From WLMZ01 sp043753895 (GTDB lineage Bacteria > Actinomycetota > Acidimicrobiia > Acidimicrobiales > Ilumatobacteraceae): a stretch of 64,000 nt of DNA. The stretch is taken from assembly GCA_043753895.1 (NCBI GenBank), contig JAYUWK010000080.1:1-64000 (forward strand). The letters run 5' to 3'. The notes beneath the pieces are model-generated. The model did not search any database. It saw nothing but the letters and a program-made list of their open reading frames with translations, and had not been told where the DNA came from. Position numbers and translations under genes: made by a program. Below, piece by piece: positions 1-7,684 of this stretch. Positions within the stretch are counted from its first letter, which is position 1. Each line of letters starts with the position of its first letter.

Positions 1-1
1 C

Positions 2-58
2 GCCTCAGAACACGTCACCCACCACCCCGACACCACCCTCGTCGATCTCAAGCGCTAG
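2..58 (+). CDS. Possible 3' end of an element gene (partial)
   Basis: An open frame enters from the left edge and ends with TAG, giving a tail ending TTLVDLKR. It would converge on the primase/DUF3631 operon. At eighteen codons it cannot be assigned to a family, and chance openness in high-G+C DNA cannot be excluded. Confidence 0.25.
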   Translation, partial: ASEHVTHHPDTTLVDLKR

Positions 59-93
59 GCGACACGCTCAAGGCACCCGTCGGTGGATCCAGG

Positions 94-124
94 CTAAGAA
101 CCGGGCCGAGCTCGTGCGGCGGCC
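94..124 (+). repeat. Direct repeat copy 1 (31 bp)
   Basis: The 31-base unit starts CTAAGAACCGG and ends GTGCGGCGGCC, with a central CGAGCTCG palindrome. It recurs at 201-231 with one mismatch, 107 bases away. It lies downstream of the replication-type genes of the element and could be an origin iteron, a recombination site or a repeat of unknown use. Confidence 0.7.
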
Positions 125-200
125 GGCATAGTAAACCCCTGAGATTTGCGTTAGAGAGTGGGCCAGAATCGAGCGCAGTCGGCTAGCTCCGGCCTCGAAC

Positions 201-231
201 CTAAGAACCGGCCCGAGCTCGTGCGGCGGCC
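201..231 (+). repeat. Direct repeat copy 2 (31 bp)
   Basis: Second copy of the unit at 94-124, differing at one central base (GGCCC in place of GGGCC). A short inverted match to its first seven bases (TTCTTAG) follows at 261-267. Confidence 0.7.
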
Positions 232-523
232 CGTAGATGCGAGCCGAGGCGGTCTCACGATTCTTAGGGCCGGTCTCATGGCCGGACCACACCGTCGGAT
301 TCGTCAATCTGCCGTAATTGGTTTTCGGTTTTTCGGGTGTCGGCGTGGCCTCGGCCAGGAGCGTGCGGGCTCTGACAGTCGAGTCGGCTTGGCCTTCAAG
401 CGTGACCGTTCGTCGATGCGTTGCATCGCGAGGCGGCGACGTCGGCGGGCCGGCTTCGATAGTGGGCGGGCGCGGATGCCGATGTGACGTGGCGCGAGGT
501 GTGCTCCTTCGGATTGATCGGGG

Positions 524-1828
524 TCAGAATTCGAGTTTGTCCTGCGCTGGCTCTGAGCAGGTGTGTTGCCCTTGTTGCCCTTGTTGCCCTTCCCGCGGGT
601 GTGATCCGTGGCTATTGGTTGTGTTGTTGTGTAGGACGTACCCCACCTCAGCTTCGGCAGGGGCAACATCACTGCTTGCGCCCTTCTGCCCTGCGGTATG
701 GGCAACAAGGGCAACATCCGCAACAGGGGGCAGATACCTGCTCCATGCGTCGTGGAAGTCGGCCACGGTGTACCCCTTGCGGGTCGTTGCATCGAAGCGG
801 TGATCGCCGGGCTTCACCTCGTACTTGCGGAGCCGGCGTGCGAGTCCGCGTGCGTCGATGGGTGAGCCGCGCAAGTCACCCCAGGGTGATTCGGTGAGCG
901 CGCAGAGTCCTTCGATCAGTGCTTCGGTGGTGAGTCGGTCGGTGCCGGCCTCGCCGAAGATTCGCTGACAATCGGCGAGCAGCAGCACCGAGAGCGACGG
1001 GTCACGTTGGAGTCGTGCAGCATTGATCGCTACGGCGGCTTGACGTGCTCGGTCGGCCCAGATGTCGCCAGCGATGTCGCCAACAGCGCACAAGGGTTCC
1101 CAGACATCGGCGGCGCGGTCGGTGATCCCCGCGGGCAGCTCGGGCCATGCGTCGGTGAGCGCGTCGGTGACATCTTCGCTCCATGCTTCGAGACGCTCGC
1201 GGAGTTTGTCGGTTGTCGGTTTCATGAGGCGTTCACGGAACGCGTCAACGTGCTCGGTCGGTGCGCGTCGTTTCATAGGGATCACGATTGAGCGGTCGAT
1301 GATCGTGTCGGGTAGATCGCCGATCCCTGCGAGCGCAGCGGCGGCGAATGCTTGAAACTCGACAACCTTGACGGCCTTCCCCGCGACTTCGCCGCGGTAC
1401 ACGGTGGCCCCGCGTCGGTGGCCGGCGTTGATGAGTCCGCGCAAGTCCTCATGTTGTTTGGCGACCATCGGCCCCAGGTACGAGTCGGCCTCGTCGAGCA
1501 GCAACGTCGGTCGCTTGTCGTCAACGATTCGGAACAGCGCGGCCGCTGAGATGTTGACCGTGTGTAACGGGTTCGGCACGACCAACGACAGAATCTCGAG
1601 GGTGCGCGTCTTACCTGAGCCTTTCTCCGGTGACAACAACGCGAGCCGGGGTGTCGAATCGAACGCGTCGAGACAATGCGCGTGACCGACCCAGAGCACG
1701 GTCGCCCATCTCGCCTCGTTGCTCGGGAATGCTACGAACCGTGCGAACAGCTCATCGAGTTCGTCGAGTAGCTGGGCGCCGACGTTCGGTGCAGATAGTT
1801 CGGCGGCGCTGAGTGGTGCGGTCATCAT
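524..1828 (-). CDS. DUF3631 P-loop ATPase of the mobile element
   Basis: The protein is about 434 aa. It has a Walker A motif near residue 65 (SPEKGSGKTRTLE), a Walker B-like LLLDEAD about 45 residues later, and a DUF3631-type C-terminal part. DUF3631 proteins accompany primases on phages, satellites and integrative plasmids and probably act in replication initiation or as helicase loaders. ATG at 1828 is chosen because it overlaps the primase stop (ATGATGA), although the frame is open further upstream. The C-terminus contains a Q/G-rich stretch encoded by three perfect 9-base repeats (564-590), a site prone to slippage. Confidence 0.8.
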   Translation of the reverse strand: MMTAPLSAAELSAPNVGAQLLDELDELFARFVAFPSNEARWATVLWVGHAHCLDAFDSTPRLALLSPEKGSGKTRTLEILSLVVPNPLHTVNISAAALFRIVDDKRPTLLLDEADSYLGPMVAKQHEDLRGLINAGHRRGATVYRGEVAGKAVKVVEFQAFAAAALAGIGDLPDTIIDRSIVIPMKRRAPTEHVDAFRERLMKPTTDKLRERLEAWSEDVTDALTDAWPELPAGITDRAADVWEPLCAVGDIAGDIWADRARQAAVAINAARLQRDPSLSVLLLADCQRIFGEAGTDRLTTEALIEGLCALTESPWGDLRGSPIDARGLARRLRKYEVKPGDHRFDATTRKGYTVADFHDAWSRYLPPVADVALVAHTAGQKGASSDVAPAEAEVGYVLHNNTTNSHGSHPREGQQGQQGQHTCSEPAQDKLEF

Positions 1829-2826
1829 GCGGCCACCCCGCGGAGCTTGGCGGCGGCGCGTGCGGCGTCGGACAGGTTGCCGTTGTGGTCGAGCATCGCG
1901 AACGCTCGAAACTTTTTGTAGCCGTGGGCGTCGCCGGCGCTGGTCGGCTCGAACACGGTGTTCGTTGTGTAGACGAATAGGCAACCGTTCGTGATCGTTG
2001 CCGAGCTGGCCGATGTTGCGGCGGGGTGTCGCCATGTTGAGCCGTCGTCGTCGACGTTGCCCCAGACCAACGACCAACCGTGGGGGGTGAGTACGTCGGC
2101 CCAGGTGTGTGTCGCCGTGAACCAGTCGGCCACCGAATCGCCGGTGAAGCTGGCTCCCGCTTTCGATGTCGGCGGCTTCGCTTTCGGCTTGACGCGGATC
2201 ATGTCGGCCAACCACGACGGGCACGCCTGAATCGGTGCGAGCGCATCCTGCCAGCGGTACAGGCCACCGAGCGCGTGTCGTGATGGTGGCAGCACTGTGT
2301 AACCGCCGTGATGCTTGATGTCGATACCGGGCCCGATGTCGTCGAGGTTCCCGTTCAACTTCCCACCAGGGTGTCTGACGTAGAGGTGTCGCCCGTTATC
2401 ACCGCGTCCGGTGATCGTTGTACGGGTCACAATCTCGCCGTGTCCTGCGGTGACCGTCGCCCACGTTTCGAGGCCACTATGTCGCGGGTCGATGTCGATG
2501 GCGATGACGCCTGCAGGGAGCCGGCCGCCGATGTTGGCAGTCGGCCACCGTGTCCACCACGCGGCCACTTGTGCGAGGTCGGTGCTCGCTTCCAAAACGC
2601 CGTGGCGCGTGCGCGGTGTCTTGCCACGCTGGGCCGGCGCAGTCGCGCAACCTGGGCGCTTCGGTGCGTCTCGGCACTGACAGTCCCACGGGTGTAGTGG
2701 GAACACTTCCCACCCCGCGGCGGCGTACGCGAGCGCATGGCCACCGATGTCGTCATCGGGCCACTCGACAACCGTCGCACCATCGGCGAGCAGTAGAGCC
2801 GCGACGCGAAGATCGTCGGCGCTCAT
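1825..2826 (-). CDS. Bifunctional primase/polymerase (prim-pol) protein
   Basis: The 333-aa protein has an N-terminal prim-pol domain of the archaeo-eukaryotic primase superfamily. Visible features are the helix ALAYAAAGWEVFPLHP, a Cys pair followed by the RGKTPRTRHG segment, the acidic metal-binding motif IDIDPRH near residue 130, and GRHLYVRHPGG about 45 residues later. It would synthesise primers at the element's origin, working with the DUF3631 ATPase immediately downstream. The ATG at 2826 overlaps the preceding stop (ATGA), which supports this start over an upstream in-frame one. No OriT or relaxase is seen, so the element probably replicates rather than conjugates by itself. Confidence 0.85.
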   Translation of the reverse strand: MSADDLRVAALLLADGATVVEWPDDDIGGHALAYAAAGWEVFPLHPWDCQCRDAPKRPGCATAPAQRGKTPRTRHGVLEASTDLAQVAAWWTRWPTANIGGRLPAGVIAIDIDPRHSGLETWATVTAGHGEIVTRTTITGRGDNGRHLYVRHPGGKLNGNLDDIGPGIDIKHHGGYTVLPPSRHALGGLYRWQDALAPIQACPSWLADMIRVKPKAKPPTSKAGASFTGDSVADWFTATHTWADVLTPHGWSLVWGNVDDDGSTWRHPAATSASSATITNGCLFVYTTNTVFEPTSAGDAHGYKKFRAFAMLDHNGNLSDAARAAAKLRGVAA

Positions 2827-3125
2827 CGAGTCACCCCATCGGGGAACATTTCGCTGACGAGGCGGGCGCAGATCGGGCAGCGCACTCGACACGCTGGCAG
2901 CGGCAGCACAGGCACTCGGGAGAACCCACACATGGCGGCTAGTTCGGTGCCAGCGAGAGCTGCGGCGGCGACCGATCCGCGCGGGCCGAGGTGCGAGTGA
3001 GACACGAACGGCAGCGGTTGTTTCGATGTATCTGCAACGACTCGCGTACGAGTTGTGGAAGTCGTATGGATTGGAGCGCGGCCCCCGCCTAGGGCTCGTT
3101 TCGCGTCAGGCTGCGATCTGTTCAT
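2823..3125 (-). CDS. Small Cys-containing element protein, unknown
   Basis: A 100-aa frame with a cysteine cluster near the C-terminus (CRVRCPIC), suggestive of a small zinc-binding motif. The ATG at 3125 has a purine-rich AAGGTGG six bases upstream and overlaps the end of the preceding small gene. A shorter form from GTG at 3005 is possible. It ends in an ATGA overlap with the prim-pol gene. I do not recognise the family. Its place in the coupled operon argues that it is expressed and used in replication or control. Confidence 0.5.
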   Translation of the reverse strand: MNRSQPDAKRALGGGRAPIHTTSTTRTRVVADTSKQPLPFVSHSHLGPRGSVAAAALAGTELAAMCGFSRVPVLPLPACRVRCPICARLVSEMFPDGVTR

Positions 3126-3255
3126 CCTTCACCACCTTCGGCGCGGTGGCGATTAGCCGCGCGACTCGGGCGATGGTGTCAGCGGGTGGCGTCGGTGCGT
3201 CGATAGCGAGGCGCTGGGCATACTCGATGAGTGCTGTCTGATCGGACGGCGTCAC
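3106..3255 (-). CDS. 49-aa element protein, unknown
   Basis: This short gene starts at GTG 3255, within a GTGA overlap with the stop of the HTH gene. It encodes a mainly helical 49-residue protein beginning VTPSDQTALI and ending KDEQIAA. Codon use matches its neighbours, and the coupling pattern is identical to that between the other genes of this operon. That pattern is the main argument that it is real. No domain is recognised. Confidence 0.6.
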   Translation of the reverse strand: MTPSDQTALIEYAQRLAIDAPTPPADTIARVARLIATAPKVVKDEQIAA

Positions 3256-3536
3256 GATGCACCGCCCGTCACGGTTTCGATGCTGATGCCGAGCACGTCG
3301 GCGAGACGTTGCGCCTGTGCGGGGCTCGGCGTCAGGCGGCCGGCGACTATCTCTGAGATCGTCGGGCCAGCTAGCCGAGACTCGGCCGCGATGATGTACT
3401 TCGGCCTCCCGACACGCGCAATAGCGGCCGCGAGTTCGTTGTTTCTTTCTGGCATTGAGGGCTCCTTGCGGTTGCCCTCCGGCGAGGATTTCGGCACAAC
3501 GGGTGCCTGAGTAGGGGCGTCCTGAGACAGGGGCAT
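3252..3536 (-). CDS. XRE-type helix-turn-helix protein (repressor or excisionase-like)
   Basis: This 94-aa frame carries a Cro/C1-type HTH: ELAAAIARVGRPKYIIA, then a recognition-helix segment GPTISEIVAGRLTPS, then ADVLGISIETV. It is first in the coupled operon leading to the primase, so it probably controls element replication. Two in-frame ATGs, at 3536 and 3455, each have a strong Shine-Dalgarno sequence (AAGGAG at 5 and 6 bases), so a 94-aa and a 67-aa form may both be made. The HTH lies wholly within the shorter form; the extra 27 residues are Pro/Ser-rich. The integrase gene lies 270 bases upstream on the same strand. Confidence 0.75.
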   Translation of the reverse strand: MPLSQDAPTQAPVVPKSSPEGNRKEPSMPERNNELAAAIARVGRPKYIIAAESRLAGPTISEIVAGRLTPSPAQAQRLADVLGISIETVTGGAS

Positions 3537-3581
3537 CGTTTCTCCTTGAAGAAGTTGATGCTCAGCCGAAGTGCCCTACCG

Positions 3582-3620
3582 AATATGGCCGTATTGCCGA
3601 ACGTGCCATACGTCGGTCAA
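3582..3620 (-). promoter_or_regulatory. Candidate promoter/operator of the HTH-primase operon
   Basis: On the minus strand a TTGACC box (3615-3620) is followed after about 19 bases by an AT-rich AATACG. The latter is one arm of an imperfect palindrome, AATA-TGGCCG-TATT (3582-3595 on the plus strand). It lies 46-84 bases upstream of the 3536 ATG. A repressor bound there would block the -10 region, which is compatible with autoregulation by the HTH protein. The promoter match is weak. Confidence 0.3.
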
Positions 3621-3751
3621 CTCGATCACGGTTCTAGTAGTGCGCTGCGCGTCCCTTTGCTGCGTTATTGGCCGACAGCCTGGCAGGTCTGGGTGCGTGC
3701 TGCCCCTTGCGGGGAAGCGGAGCGGTGATGTGTTTGCTTTTCGCTTGACAG

Positions 3752-3767
3752 ACTACAAGCCTGTAGT
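3752..3767. promoter_or_regulatory. ACTACA-AGCC-TGTAGT palindrome downstream of integrase
   Basis: A perfect 6-bp inverted repeat with a 4-base spacer, flanked on both sides by TTGAC. It lies 38 bases past the integrase stop and about 220 bases upstream of the HTH gene. It resembles an operator (arms similar to BlaI-type sites) more than a terminator, since no T-run follows. No BlaI-family gene is in view. Confidence 0.4.
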
Positions 3768-3805
3768 TTGACGCCGCAACCCATCTTTATCCACAGGCAA
3801 GGCGC

Positions 3806-5236
3806 TCAGACCTTCCACGTAATCTGCACGCGGGTCGGATCGAATACGCGCCCAGCTCCCCCGGGGCGAATCGTGACGGTGCAGATTGTCGCGATGATCT
3901 CGCGCTGAGTTCTCATCGGGAGCGAACCGAAGTCATGCCCGATTGCATCGGCAACCGCTGGCGAGAACGTGGCGCGACGGGCGGCGTGCTCGGCGGCTTC
4001 GATCTTCGGGAGCATGTCGGCTTCGATCTTGCCGAGCGTGGCGGCCGACAATCGGCCAGCGGTGAATTCGCCCACGGCCTCATCAAGCCGAGCCCGTAGC
4101 CCTGCCGCAGTCGCCGTGGCGGGGTCGTCGGTGGTCACGGTCGCGGCCGCGATCAACGTGGCGATGTCGGGCCGATTCAGGTAGCTGTTCACGGCCTCGG
4201 TCACGATGATGTCAACGGGCTCTTTTCGTACTGTCAGATGACCGAGCCCGTATTGCCTGCCCGTCTCCGGATCGACCCAGTTGCGAGTTCGGCATACGTA
4301 TACGTGGATGTTGTTGCGGTCGTGGCCTCGGAACATGCGCGCACCGCATTTCCCACACCGCACGATGCCGGAGAGCAGATGCACGGCTGTTGTGCTCGGC
4401 ATCGGGTGGCTAATAGCGTTGGCATCTGTGCGCGCCCGCGCCGACCGCAATAGCGACTCAGACACAATCGGCGGCCACATGGCGGGGTGCTCATCGGTGC
4501 CGTGCACACGGATCGCGCAGTAGGCGAGGTTGCGAGCAACACGGCGCACGGCCGATGCCGACCACGTGAACCCACCGCCCGTCGTCAGTCCTCTATCGGC
4601 GAGTTCGTTGGCGAGTCCGCGCGTGCTTTCGCCGTTGGCGACGCGGGTAACTATCTCGACGACCACGAGTGCTTCGAGTTCGTCTGGCACTTGGCCGATC
4701 ATGTTGCCGGTCGTTTCGTCGTAGGTACGCCGGTAGCCGTAGGTGCGCCGACCGTGCGGCCTTCCCTTCGCAGCAGCGGCGCGTGTTGCACGTCGGATTC
4801 GCTCCGACGATTGGCCAGATTCACGCTCGGCCAGCAGCGCATCGAGACCGCCTAGAAACGCATCTGTTGAAGTCGCCAGATCGAGCACGCGACCGCTATA
4901 GCTGAGCAGGGTTCCCGATGCCTTACACAGATCGCGCAGACGCACGAATTCGCCCAGATCGCGACTAGACCGGGAGGCCTCCCACGTGACCAGGACATCG
5001 ACACGGCCGGCGCTTAGTTCGGCCTTGACTTTCGCCCATTCTGGGCGGCCTTTCTTCGCATACTGCGATGCGCTGCGGTCATTCTCTGTGATGACGCTGG
5101 CGACCGTCCATCCGCGGCGGTTGCACTCGGCTCGGCACTCGGTCTCCTGTTCGCCAACGGATCGAGATAGGCCGGCGCGATCTTGCGAAACGCGGGTGTA
5201 GATCAATGCTCTGAGGGGCGTGGTCTCTGTGCTCAT
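3806..5236 (-). CDS. Large serine recombinase (phage-type integrase)
   Basis: This 476-aa site-specific recombinase is predicted to integrate and excise the element. The N-terminal resolvase domain has the nucleophile Ser17 in YTRVSQDRAG, followed by the conserved ASRSSRD segment near residue 87. The recombinase domain follows (GRRTYGYRR near 165). A zinc-ribbon begins at CGKC (294-297), and a helical, coiled-coil-capable C-terminal region ends the protein. The length is typical of phiC31/A118-like integrases. The start codon is 12 bases from the truncated comEC stop, placing the att core beside the gene, as is usual for this family. In the integrated state transcription may enter from the comEC promoter. 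Confidence 0.93.
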   Translation of the reverse strand: MSTETTPLRALIYTRVSQDRAGLSRSVGEQETECRAECNRRGWTVASVITENDRSASQYAKKGRPEWAKVKAELSAGRVDVLVTWEASRSSRDLGEFVRLRDLCKASGTLLSYSGRVLDLATSTDAFLGGLDALLAERESGQSSERIRRATRAAAAKGRPHGRRTYGYRRTYDETTGNMIGQVPDELEALVVVEIVTRVANGESTRGLANELADRGLTTGGGFTWSASAVRRVARNLAYCAIRVHGTDEHPAMWPPIVSESLLRSARARTDANAISHPMPSTTAVHLLSGIVRCGKCGARMFRGHDRNNIHVYVCRTRNWVDPETGRQYGLGHLTVRKEPVDIIVTEAVNSYLNRPDIATLIAAATVTTDDPATATAAGLRARLDEAVGEFTAGRLSAATLGKIEADMLPKIEAAEHAARRATFSPAVADAIGHDFGSLPMRTQREIIATICTVTIRPGGAGRVFDPTRVQITWKV

Positions 5237-5248
5237 TTAATCACCCTA

Positions 5249-5264
5249 CTACACAACGTTCTGC
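5249..5264. other. Probable att junction inside comEC
   Basis: Read on the minus strand, comEC coding runs ...GTG TCT GGG CAG AAC GT and then diverges into GTGTAGTAGG, giving an immediate stop. In actinobacterial ComEC the SGQN motif is normally followed by a hydrophobic helix (V-A-L-type). The crossover is therefore inferred to lie in or just after the AACGTT bases at 5255-5260. Its exact position needs the other junction, which is outside the window. Confidence 0.6.
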
Positions 5265-5968
5265 CCAGACACGGCCGTGAGATGCGCCAGACCGGACCTT
5301 CGAAACTGGGTGATCATCGCCGTGGGTTCGTTGCGGTCGTCGCCGATGACCAGACCTGCGAACAGCGCATCGTCGGGTGAGCGCAGGGTGCCTGACCCGG
5401 CGGCGAACAGCCGACGAACGCGGTTCGATGCGCGGTCCATCGCCGAGCCTGCCGACCAGTCACCCACCACCTTCAGATCGAAGCCGCCCACCACATGCCG
5501 AATCGCAGCGCGGCGACCGGTTACTCCGGCAAGGGCACGGCGGTTGCCGGTGACAACGGCGCACTCGCCTGCGAGATGTTCAGTGAGGCGACGCCGGGGC
5601 GATCCGCGCGCCCATGACTCGAAGCGCTCACCCTGAATCTCGAGCACGACCACCATGGCCCCGCCCTTGGGCGCTGGGTCTGTCTTCAGGCACGCCCAAC
5701 CAACATATGGACCGAGGTGATCGGGGGCCGTGTCGAGCCACGCCAGATTCGACAGATGCACACCCACTACTCCGAAAATCAGGCACATGACACCGAGGCG
5801 CGCCGACCGATGCACTGCATAGCTGAGGGCCATCAAACCCAACACCGGCAATGGTCTGCGCGTCCAGACGCCGATCACGATGTGGCACGCGATGAGCGCA
5901 AGGTGTTGAGTTGGTATGGCCTGCCACCAGACGGGCCGGCCCTGTCGATACGCTCGCGTCATGAGCAT
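5249..5968 (-). pseudogene. comEC: comEC 5' portion, split by the integrated element
   Basis: ComEC is the inner-membrane channel for single-stranded DNA during natural transformation and is usually about 700 aa. Only 239 codons remain: N-terminal membrane segments, a DUF4131-type soluble domain, and the beginning of the competence domain (GLAHLTAVSGQN). The frame ends two codons after SGQN, right at the integrase side of the element. The ATG at 5968 follows GGGGAGG by ten bases. comEA lies upstream in the same orientation but is separated from it by an opposite-strand gene. The missing part should resume beyond the element's far end. The fragment lacks most of the channel and should be non-functional. 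Confidence 0.88.
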
Positions 5969-6404
5969 GGTCGGCGCGCCTCCCCAGCCGGCCGTACCAC
6001 ATGGGCCACGCGCGTTCCGGTTGCGTATACGCCGTCAGGGGCCCGTCGTCGCTCTGATTCCGGCCGGCGTGCTGGGCGTCGCGGCGTATCTGCTGCTGCA
6101 CGACAACACCGCAGCGTTGCGTGGTGTGACGGGTTTCGCGGCAACGGTGCTGGCGGCGCCGGCGCTGCTGGCCGCTGGCATTCCACTGACCACTGCACCG
6201 GGTCGGTTCGCGATAGGCGTGGCCGTGAGTATCGCCCTGTGGCTAACCGTTGGCTTACTCGCAGCGCGACGCGCCACCCGCTCGCCGGTGGCGACGTGGC
6301 GAGACTTCTGGCGCGAATGGGTCTGGCTGGCCGCAGGGCTGTGGCTCGGTGTCGCGGCGGCGTTAATCGTGATCGAAGTCCTGCTCGGGCTTGCGGTGCT
6401 GTAG
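5961..6404 (+). CDS. Small membrane protein between comEC and comEA
   Basis: A 147-aa protein with a basic N-terminal stretch (RLRIRRQGP) and four predicted membrane helices, ending in a hydrophobic segment rich in Leu, Ile and Val. It is on the opposite strand to comEC and comEA. The ATG at 5961 overlaps the comEC start region (CATG), so the two genes diverge from the same bases; a slightly later start is possible because no clear ribosome-binding site is seen. It converges on comEA with a 21-base gap. No family is recognised. A role linked to DNA uptake is only suggested by position. Confidence 0.6.
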   Translation: MSMVGAPPQPAVPHGPRAFRLRIRRQGPVVALIPAGVLGVAAYLLLHDNTAALRGVTGFAATVLAAPALLAAGIPLTTAPGRFAIGVAVSIALWLTVGLLAARRATRSPVATWRDFWREWVWLAAGLWLGVAAALIVIEVLLGLAVL

Positions 6405-6425
6405 CGCCGTTGCAAGGAAGACCGC

Positions 6426-7175
6426 TCACACCCTCACCAGCGCCCGAATCGCATCGAGTTTCGCCGGGCCGATACCGCGTACGTCGAGCAGTCCATCGAT
6501 CGTGGCAAATGGACCCTTCTGCTCGCGATGCGCCACAATCGCTGCCGCCGTTGCGGGCCCGATACCGGGCAGCGCGTCGAGCTCGTCGACGGTGGCTCGA
6601 TTGAGATCCACCGGCCCCACAGGTTGCGTCGATCCGACCGTGACACCGCCGCTGGACCCCGCGACGCCGACGACTGCGGGCACAGGCTGACCCATACGGG
6701 GCACATAGACCCGATCGCCGTCGCGTATCGGTGCAGCAAGGTTGAGGGTTTCGAGATCGGCATCGGGTGTCACCCCCCCGGCGGCAGCAATCGCTTGCTG
6801 CACACGCGTGTCGGCCGGGAATCGATACACCCCCGGTGCAGAGACAGCCCCGGCGACGTAGACGAGAATCGTGCTCACCTGTACTGACCCTGAGGTAGGG
6901 GCTGGCGACGGCGGCGGCAACCCAGCAACCGTTGTGGCCGAGCCGGAACCGGCCGCTCGTGGAGAAACTGTGGTGGACGCCGACGCCTTCGCGTACGGCA
7001 GGGTGCTCTCTACCGCTGTCGGCGGAGCGCGCAGCAACCAATATCCACCGGCGCCGACGGCGAGAACGGCTGCCGCCGTGACCGCGAGTCGGGCAACGCC
7101 GAACCAGTGCAACCAGGCGTGCACTACCTCGCTGAACGGGCGCGCCGGGCGCGGACGTTCGGGTAATGGCTCCAT
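6426..7175 (-). CDS. comEA: ComEA-type competence DNA receptor
   Basis: This 249-aa protein is predicted to bind incoming double-stranded DNA at the outer face of the membrane and pass it to ComEC. It has a cytoplasmic N-terminus, one membrane helix at about 28-48, a Pro/Ser/Thr-rich linker, an SLBB domain (VYVAGAVSAPGVYRF) and a C-terminal tandem helix-hairpin-helix region. The HhH motifs DALPGIGPATAAAI and DVRGIGPAKLDAI are both well preserved, as is the family motif VDLNRATVDEL. It appears intact, in contrast to comEC. Confidence 0.92.
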   Translation of the reverse strand: MEPLPERPRPARPFSEVVHAWLHWFGVARLAVTAAAVLAVGAGGYWLLRAPPTAVESTLPYAKASASTTVSPRAAGSGSATTVAGLPPPSPAPTSGSVQVSTILVYVAGAVSAPGVYRFPADTRVQQAIAAAGGVTPDADLETLNLAAPIRDGDRVYVPRMGQPVPAVVGVAGSSGGVTVGSTQPVGPVDLNRATVDELDALPGIGPATAAAIVAHREQKGPFATIDGLLDVRGIGPAKLDAIRALVRV

Positions 7176-7282
7176 ACGACCTCCCGTAACGAGGGCGCTG
7201 ACGCGCCGCTCAGGAATCGGGGGAAGCCACCGAGCACACTACCGACGATTCATCGGTACGCAACCGGACCGACCGCGAGCAC

Positions 7283-7630
7283 TCAACCCGGGGTGGCGGC
7301 CGCCAGATCGTGGTCTCGTACTGCGGTGGACACCGATCGACGCTCCACCCATTCGGCTTCGATCTCGAGCGGGATGCGCAAATACGCGCCGCGGTGGCCC
7401 TTCAGTCGGAGCCGCCAGATCGCGTACGAACCGAGGTAGCGAACGCTGAACCCGACCACACCGTGGCGCCGCCACTGCCTCACGTGGACTTGCTCGTGCC
7501 GGAGCAGCGACGTGGAATGCTGAGCACCGTCACGCACGATCACGAGCGAGCCAAACGTGATTCCGTCGGAGCCCTTGGGCACAGGACCGCCGATCCAGAG
7601 GCGATACCCATCGCGTCGTTCAAGCGGCAT
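7283..7630 (-). CDS. Small HExxH putative zinc metallopeptidase-like protein
   Basis: This 115-aa protein contains HEQVHVRQW, an HExxH zinc-protease-like motif near residue 45, and a downstream EIEAEWVE that could supply the third ligand. The ligand pattern is that of small gluzincin-like proteins often annotated as DUF4157-like. A short hydrophobic stretch (GFSVRYLGSYAIW) follows the motif. It lies 107 bases upstream of comEA on the same strand. The substrate is unknown, and peptidase activity is inferred from the motif alone. Confidence 0.65.
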   Translation of the reverse strand: MPLERRDGYRLWIGGPVPKGSDGITFGSLVIVRDGAQHSTSLLRHEQVHVRQWRRHGVVGFSVRYLGSYAIWRLRLKGHRGAYLRIPLEIEAEWVERRSVSTAVRDHDLAAATPG

Positions 7631-7684
7631 GGGTTGACTGTAGCTCGCAGAATCGAGGCCGCGAACACGGCCTCTGCACCCGCA

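Larger units (their letters stand above)
59..523. other. Region without a supported gene
   Basis: Between the partial frame at the left edge and the DUF3631 stop there is no ORF I would call. Several frames stay open on both strands, but none has a recognisable domain or a good start with a ribosome-binding site. The region holds the 31-bp direct repeats and could contain a replication origin or regulatory DNA of the element. Confidence 0.5.
1..5250. mobile_element. Integrated element (int end) inserted in comEC
   Basis: This segment lies between a truncated comEC and the left edge of the window. All confidently called genes are on the minus strand: a large serine integrase next to the chromosome junction, an XRE-type HTH protein, two small ORFs, a prim-pol primase and a DUF3631 ATPase. 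The last five form a chain of overlapping start/stop codons. No capsid, terminase, relaxase or partition gene is visible in this part. It could be the early end of a prophage, a phage satellite, or an integrative plasmid-like element. The distal end and the rest of comEC must lie beyond base 1. The boundary at about 5250 is inferred from where comEC similarity stops. Confidence 0.8.

Noticed and set aside
3752..3767. BlaI/MecI operator
   Set aside because: The arms resemble such sites, but no BlaI-family regulator or beta-lactamase gene is nearby.
5717..6604. 295-codon plus-strand frame across comEC, the small membrane gene and comEA
   Set aside because: Arg-rich shadow sequence; the hydrophobic frame at 5961-6404 is a far better protein.
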